This document shows, piece by piece, positions 6,776-9,599 of a DNA stretch of 9,599 nucleotides. The first letter of the stretch is position 1. Each line of letters begins with the position of its first letter. The stretch comes from Candidatus Baldrarchaeota archaeon. GTDB lineage: Archaea; Asgardarchaeota; Baldrarchaeia; Baldrarchaeales; DXJG01. The notes under the pieces were generated by a model that did not search any database, was not told the origin of the DNA, and worked only from the letters and a program-made list of their open reading frames with translations. The stretch lies in NCBI GenBank assembly GCA_030587435.1, contig JAUQZC010000035.1:1-9599 (forward strand), given 5' to 3'. The translations under genes and the position numbers were made by a program.

Positions 6776-7379
6776 TGGATTTTTTCCAATCTTCTGCTTT
6801 TGCTTTCAGATCTGTTAATTCGTCCTGTGGTATTTTTCCTTCAGCAATGTATGCTCTGATTCTTCTAATCCATCTATCTATTTCAACGAAAACAGGATGA
6901 TCTTCACGTATTTTACCCAGTAATTTTTCCCTTAGATTATTTAGGGCATTGATGACATCACGTGGAGTAGCTGAAGGCTTCAAGGCGAAAAGAAACTCAT
7001 TAAACATCCCAGTTATCACGCTTGCTGGGATGGGGACCTCTACGGGTTTTTTAGGTTCAGGTTGAGACACAGGTTCAGGTGCGGCTTTTTCTACAGGTTC
7101 AACTGGTTCAGGTGTTTGAACCGGCGTAGGAACAACTATCTTTTCCTCTATCCTTTTGAAGTAGTCACGCATAGCATTGTATGTTTCTTCTAGTCTATCT
7201 TCAAACTTTTTCATAGCGTAAAGTATTTGATCCAATGCATTTTTTGTGTCTTTTAATGCGCTTAAGTCTTCTTTCAGTCTTTCTACGGTATTCCTAATTT
7301 CTTTTATGCTCTCGTTGATTTTTTTGATTGTAGGTGTTATTTCTTCAAGATTAGTCTTTTCTTCTTTTTCTTCAGCCAT
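6768..7379 (-). CDS. uncharacterised coiled-coil protein with Pro/Glu-rich linker and helical C-terminal domain
   Basis: I do not recognise this 203-aa protein as a named family. Residues 8-80 form a long charged helix with hydrophobic residues at heptad spacing (I14, I18, I21, I25, I28, V32, L35, L39, L42), so a coiled coil and oligomerisation are likely. Residues 83-118 are a linker made of Pro, Glu, Val and Thr with repeated PEPV-type units. Residues 119-203 are predicted helical, with FNEFLFALKPSATPRDVINALNNLREKLLG and an aromatic/basic DRWIRRIRAYIAEGK segment. There is no membrane helix or signal peptide, so it should be cytoplasmic. GGAGG is 7 nt upstream of ATG 7379 on the minus strand. 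It is divergent from the winged-helix-RDD gene and shares its symmetrical control region, so joint regulation is plausible. Function unknown. Confidence 0.88.
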   Translation of the reverse strand: MAEEKEEKTNLEEITPTIKKINESIKEIRNTVERLKEDLSALKDTKNALDQILYAMKKFEDRLEETYNAMRDYFKRIEEKIVVPTPVQTPEPVEPVEKAAPEPVSQPEPKKPVEVPIPASVITGMFNEFLFALKPSATPRDVINALNNLREKLLGKIREDHPVFVEIDRWIRRIRAYIAEGKIPQDELTDLKAKAEDWKKSIR

Positions 7380-7417
7380 GTTTCTTCCTCCAACTTTAAT
7401 TCTATTCCGATAATGTT

Positions 7418-7431
7418 TTATATAATATTTA
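7418..7431 (-). promoter_or_regulatory. TATA box for the coiled-coil protein gene
   Basis: On the minus strand this reads TAAATATTATATAA, a strong archaeal TATA sequence. Transcription would start near 7398, leaving a leader of about 20 nt that includes the GGAGG ribosome-binding site. The identical 14 bases serve the divergent gene on the other strand. Confidence 0.6.
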
Positions 7432-7434
7432 CGC

Positions 7435-7455
7435 TAGTAGTATTAATTACTACTA
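7435..7455. promoter_or_regulatory. 21-bp palindrome, candidate operator between divergent promoters
   Basis: TAGTAGTA and TACTACTA are exact inverted repeats around a TTAAT centre. The palindrome is centred at 7445, a few bases upstream of both outward-facing TATA boxes, the right place for a dimeric regulator to act on both promoters. A half-site copy, CTAGTAGT, occurs at 7434-7441 and again at 7506-7513. The adjacent winged-helix gene is the obvious candidate for the binding protein, but that is inference. Confidence 0.5.
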
Positions 7456-7465
7456 CATATGGTGT

Positions 7466-7479
7466 TAAATATTATATAA
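7466..7479 (+). promoter_or_regulatory. TATA box for the winged-helix-RDD gene
   Basis: TAAATATTATATAA on the plus strand, identical to the box of the divergent gene. Transcription is predicted near 7501, giving a leader of about 27 nt that carries GAGGGAG as ribosome-binding site. Confidence 0.6.
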
Positions 7480-7505
7480 TTATTTTATTCAAAAATATTG
7501 TTAAA

Positions 7506-7513
7506 CTAGTAGT
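7506..7513 (+). promoter_or_regulatory. second CTAGTAGT half-site near the predicted transcription start
   Basis: The octamer repeats the left arm region of the palindrome at 7434-7441, 72 bp away. It sits just after the predicted start of transcription of the winged-helix-RDD gene, a position where a bound protein would block initiation. It could be chance in AT-rich DNA. Confidence 0.3.
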
Positions 7514-7527
7514 TGTGAGGGAGACTG

Positions 7528-8298
7528 GTGAGCGACGAAGTCAAAGAACTCACAGACTTCATCGGAGCAATAGGGCACCCAATTAGGAGACAGATAATCA
7601 GAATACTTCACAAAAACATGGAAGTATCGTACTCGGACCTTCTTTCAATGCTAAACATCGAAACTGGTAAACTCAACTTTCACCTAAAAAAATTACAGCC
7701 ACTATTGGAACAAACTCAAAGCGGAAAGTACAAGTTGTCAGAAAAAGGTAGATTCGCGCACACAGTTATATCGCTGTTGGAGAAAAGGCTTGGAGGCGAA
7801 TCTGTACAATTAAAAGTGCCCCGCGCCTCCTTTGTTAAAAGGTTTATTGCATGGTTTCTTGACATAATGATTATATATGTCGCTTCTTTTGCGTCTCTCA
7901 ATATGCAGCTTGTAGATTTTGAACCTTTCCCCTGGTTTAACTTCCATGTAACCTTGCCTTACATTTTAGTTCAAATACTTCGCTATACGTTTTTCCTAGG
8001 TTCCCAACCCTTCTCAGAAATTGACACATTCCTAAGAATATATTTAGCCTCAATTTTATGGGCCTACTGGACAATTACTGAAGGATATAAAGGTCAAAGC
8101 CTCGGTAAAATACTTATGGGTATAAGGGTTGTTAAAAGCGACGGTAGAAGGCTTCCACTACAAGATAGCGCAGTTAGAAGCATAGGTAAAGCTTTTCTTC
8201 TTCCATTAGATGTTATTGTTGGCTTAATGTTTTTTAGAAGGAAAAAGGTTCTTAGATTTACTGACTACTATACAGATACGATTGTAGTGGAAGTTTAA
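7528..8298 (+). CDS. winged-helix DNA-binding domain fused to an RDD membrane domain
   Basis: This 256-aa protein starts at GTG 7528, with GAGGGAG about 5 nt upstream. Residues 5-90 are an ArsR-like winged helix: FIGAIGHPIRRQIIRIL, a second helix YSDLLSMLNI, and a recognition helix TGKLNFHLKKLQPLL followed by the wing GKYKLSEKGR. Residues 100-256 match the RDD family: R105 with D112 in the first membrane helix (KRFIAWFLDIMIIY), then GYKGQSLGKILMGIRVV and a later LPLDVIVG helix containing D228, ending in RFTDYYTDTIVV. Membrane helices are at about 104-124, 142-158, 169-184 and 221-236. RDD proteins are membrane proteins of mostly unknown function, some implicated in ion transport. The arrangement suggests a membrane-tethered regulator that may control its own promoter and that of its divergent neighbour. 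This regulatory role is inference; the domain calls are strong. Confidence 0.92.
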   Translation: MSDEVKELTDFIGAIGHPIRRQIIRILHKNMEVSYSDLLSMLNIETGKLNFHLKKLQPLLEQTQSGKYKLSEKGRFAHTVISLLEKRLGGESVQLKVPRASFVKRFIAWFLDIMIIYVASFASLNMQLVDFEPFPWFNFHVTLPYILVQILRYTFFLGSQPFSEIDTFLRIYLASILWAYWTITEGYKGQSLGKILMGIRVVKSDGRRLPLQDSAVRSIGKAFLLPLDVIVGLMFFRRKKVLRFTDYYTDTIVVEV

Positions 8299-8357
8299 TG
8301 TCTTTTCGGATATCTAAATATTATTTCCATAAAAGGACACTTATTCTTTTCAAACAT

Positions 8358-8373
8358 TCTTAAATATAATTAG
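8358..8373 (+). promoter_or_regulatory. TATA box for the secreted protein gene
   Basis: TTCTTAAATATAATTA contains a TATA core centred near 8366. A start near 8392 would give a leader of about 29 nt carrying the GGTGA ribosome-binding site at 8411-8415. Because a recognisable promoter separates it from the winged-helix-RDD gene, the secreted protein is likely transcribed on its own. Confidence 0.45.
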
Positions 8374-8420
8374 CCTCAATAATCATTGTGTAGCAAAGAA
8401 AACAGCAATTGGTGAAAAAC

Positions 8421-9599
8421 ATGAACACAAGCCTAAAATCGATAATAAGCATATCAATGCTTGCAATATTGCTGTTGACAATTATAACACCGCTACAAGC
8501 ATTAAGTATAAACATAAAAGCAAAATATGAAGGAAGCACGATAGAAAAACCATTAATTCACGAAGCAACCAAAATAATAGCAGGAAGAGAAGAAGCAGCA
8601 ATAATAAGCCACGCTTACCTTGGAGGAAACGTTACATTCAACGCTATCGACGTAAGCGACAACGCATTCAACAATCTATTAAAGCTTATTGTAATCGTGG
8701 AGAACGGAGAATGGAACGAAAAATATTGGCCTTATCCACTATGGCCATGGCCCGAGGGACTGACAATAATCATTCAATACCAGGGAATAACAATAGATGA
8801 AGCATTAAGTAGAGGGGAAATAGTTGTTGACATGGTTAAACAAGAACTTAACATCGAGGCAGATGTCCCACTGTTTCACTTTCAAGCAAGAGGTAACACT
8901 TACTCTCTAGTATACATCGCAGAGAGAGTAGATTTTGAATCAACAGTGAACAAATGGGCGTCGCTACTACCAGTGAACATTAAAGACACATTAATTAACG
9001 TGGATAATATAAAGGAGTCTAATCTCACCTCAGTTGTTTTCGCAATACTAGAAGATACTAAAGAAGGCGGCTTTATCACATGGATGGCAACGATTTACAT
9101 AAATCTAAATGCCATCACCATTAAAGACGGAGAATACACATTGTCGATAAATACCGCGGTAGGACATGAAGGACCAATATACCCAGTACCAGATGTAAGA
9201 TACAGCGAAATATTTGTACGTATACCATACGTAGGCAACGTAACATATTTCAATCCACCACCAGACAACCTGTTTCCAGACATGACAGGCAGATTCCGCT
9301 ACCTATTAAAACCAGAGGACTGGCCAGTAAACAATACAGGAGCCAATGACATAGTAATTAAATACAATTTCAACTACACACCTGAATGGAAATTCCCAGT
9401 CATAAGAGCAACATTCTACACCGAACCATACAATCCAGCAATAGACATAATCAACGGGTCAAAAATAGCGTTCTGGGTTGAAATAGAGAACGTAGAAGAA
9501 AAAACAGCAAAAGACATCACAATAAGAATGCCAGTGAAATATAAACTTAGAGCAGGCATACCAATAATCGACAAAAAGATATTCAGACCTCTAGATCAG
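8421..9599 (+). CDS. partial secreted/surface protein with signal peptide and many N-glycosylation sequons
   Basis: The frame is open from ATG 8421 to the end of the window, 393 codons, with no stop, so the C-terminus is missing. Residues 1-27 form a signal peptide: a lysine near the start, a hydrophobic core (IISISMLAILLLTII) and a cleavage-like LQA. The rest lacks membrane helices and is beta-rich, with a Trp/Pro patch near 98-113 (WNEKYWPYPLWPWPEG). Six N-x-S/T sequons are visible at about residues 70, 201, 273, 304, 318 and 345, as expected of an archaeal glycoprotein. The last visible part (FWVEIENVEEKTAKDITIRM) resembles the start of a CARDB/S-layer-type beta-sandwich repeat. GGTGA at 8411-8415 supports the start. 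An S-layer-like or substrate-binding surface role is possible; I recognise no specific family. Confidence 0.88.
   Translation, partial: MNTSLKSIISISMLAILLLTIITPLQALSINIKAKYEGSTIEKPLIHEATKIIAGREEAAIISHAYLGGNVTFNAIDVSDNAFNNLLKLIVIVENGEWNEKYWPYPLWPWPEGLTIIIQYQGITIDEALSRGEIVVDMVKQELNIEADVPLFHFQARGNTYSLVYIAERVDFESTVNKWASLLPVNIKDTLINVDNIKESNLTSVVFAILEDTKEGGFITWMATIYINLNAITIKDGEYTLSINTAVGHEGPIYPVPDVRYSEIFVRIPYVGNVTYFNPPPDNLFPDMTGRFRYLLKPEDWPVNNTGANDIVIKYNFNYTPEWKFPVIRATFYTEPYNPAIDIINGSKIAFWVEIENVEEKTAKDITIRMPVKYKLRAGIPIIDKKIFRPLDQ

Noticed and set aside
9095..9283. Minus-strand 62-codon ORF near the right end
   Set aside because: It lies opposite the open frame of the secreted protein gene, which has a signal peptide, ribosome-binding site and 393 uninterrupted codons.
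1..9599. tRNA, rRNA, CRISPR array, insertion sequence or integrase
   Set aside because: I looked on both strands for T-loop-like GTTCRANNC stems, regularly spaced repeats, terminal inverted repeats and transposase or integrase motifs, and found none.

Overview
The window looks like a chromosomal segment of an archaeon. The evidence is direct: AT-rich DNA, TATA-like boxes about 20-50 bp ahead of start codons, GGAGG/GGTGA-type Shine-Dalgarno sites, GTG starts, arginine written mostly as AGA/AGG and isoleucine often as ATA, and protein families (TldD/TldE pair, archaeal-type class I aminotransferase, winged-helix proteins fused to membrane domains) common in Thermoproteota-like lineages. The exact lineage cannot be read from this stretch. 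I see no rRNA, tRNA, CRISPR array, insertion sequence or integrase.

Left third (1-4222). A 240-bp leader region precedes tldD and tldE (pmbA). The two overlap by 4 bp (GTGA) and encode the catalytic and non-catalytic subunits of a metalloprotease. They converge, with only 17 bp between, on a class I/II PLP-dependent aminotransferase gene on the minus strand. These are conserved housekeeping-type genes.

Middle (4223-6697). A 342-bp gap holds promoters in both directions and one doubtful 35-codon ORF. Next come a plus-strand gene for a protein with an amphipathic N-terminus, a Lys/Glu-rich linker and an unrecognised globular domain, and then a two-gene operon. The operon's first gene encodes a membrane-anchored winged-helix protein with a C-terminal bacterial-PH-like region; its second encodes a six-helix membrane protein.

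Right third (6698-9599). A minus-strand gene for a coiled-coil/proline-linker protein is divergent from a winged-helix-RDD membrane fusion gene. The shared 148-bp intergenic region is strikingly symmetrical: the same 14-bp TATA-containing sequence faces outward on both sides of a 21-bp palindrome, and half of the palindrome recurs near the predicted start site of the winged-helix gene. The window ends inside a large secreted, sequon-rich surface protein gene that stays open to the last base.

How they may work together (inference): 4565-9599 encodes mostly membrane, membrane-proximal or surface proteins, including two DNA-binding-type domains tethered to membrane segments. This suggests an envelope-associated regulatory locus, and it is the least described part of the window. 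The TldD/TldE and aminotransferase genes are probably unrelated neighbours.
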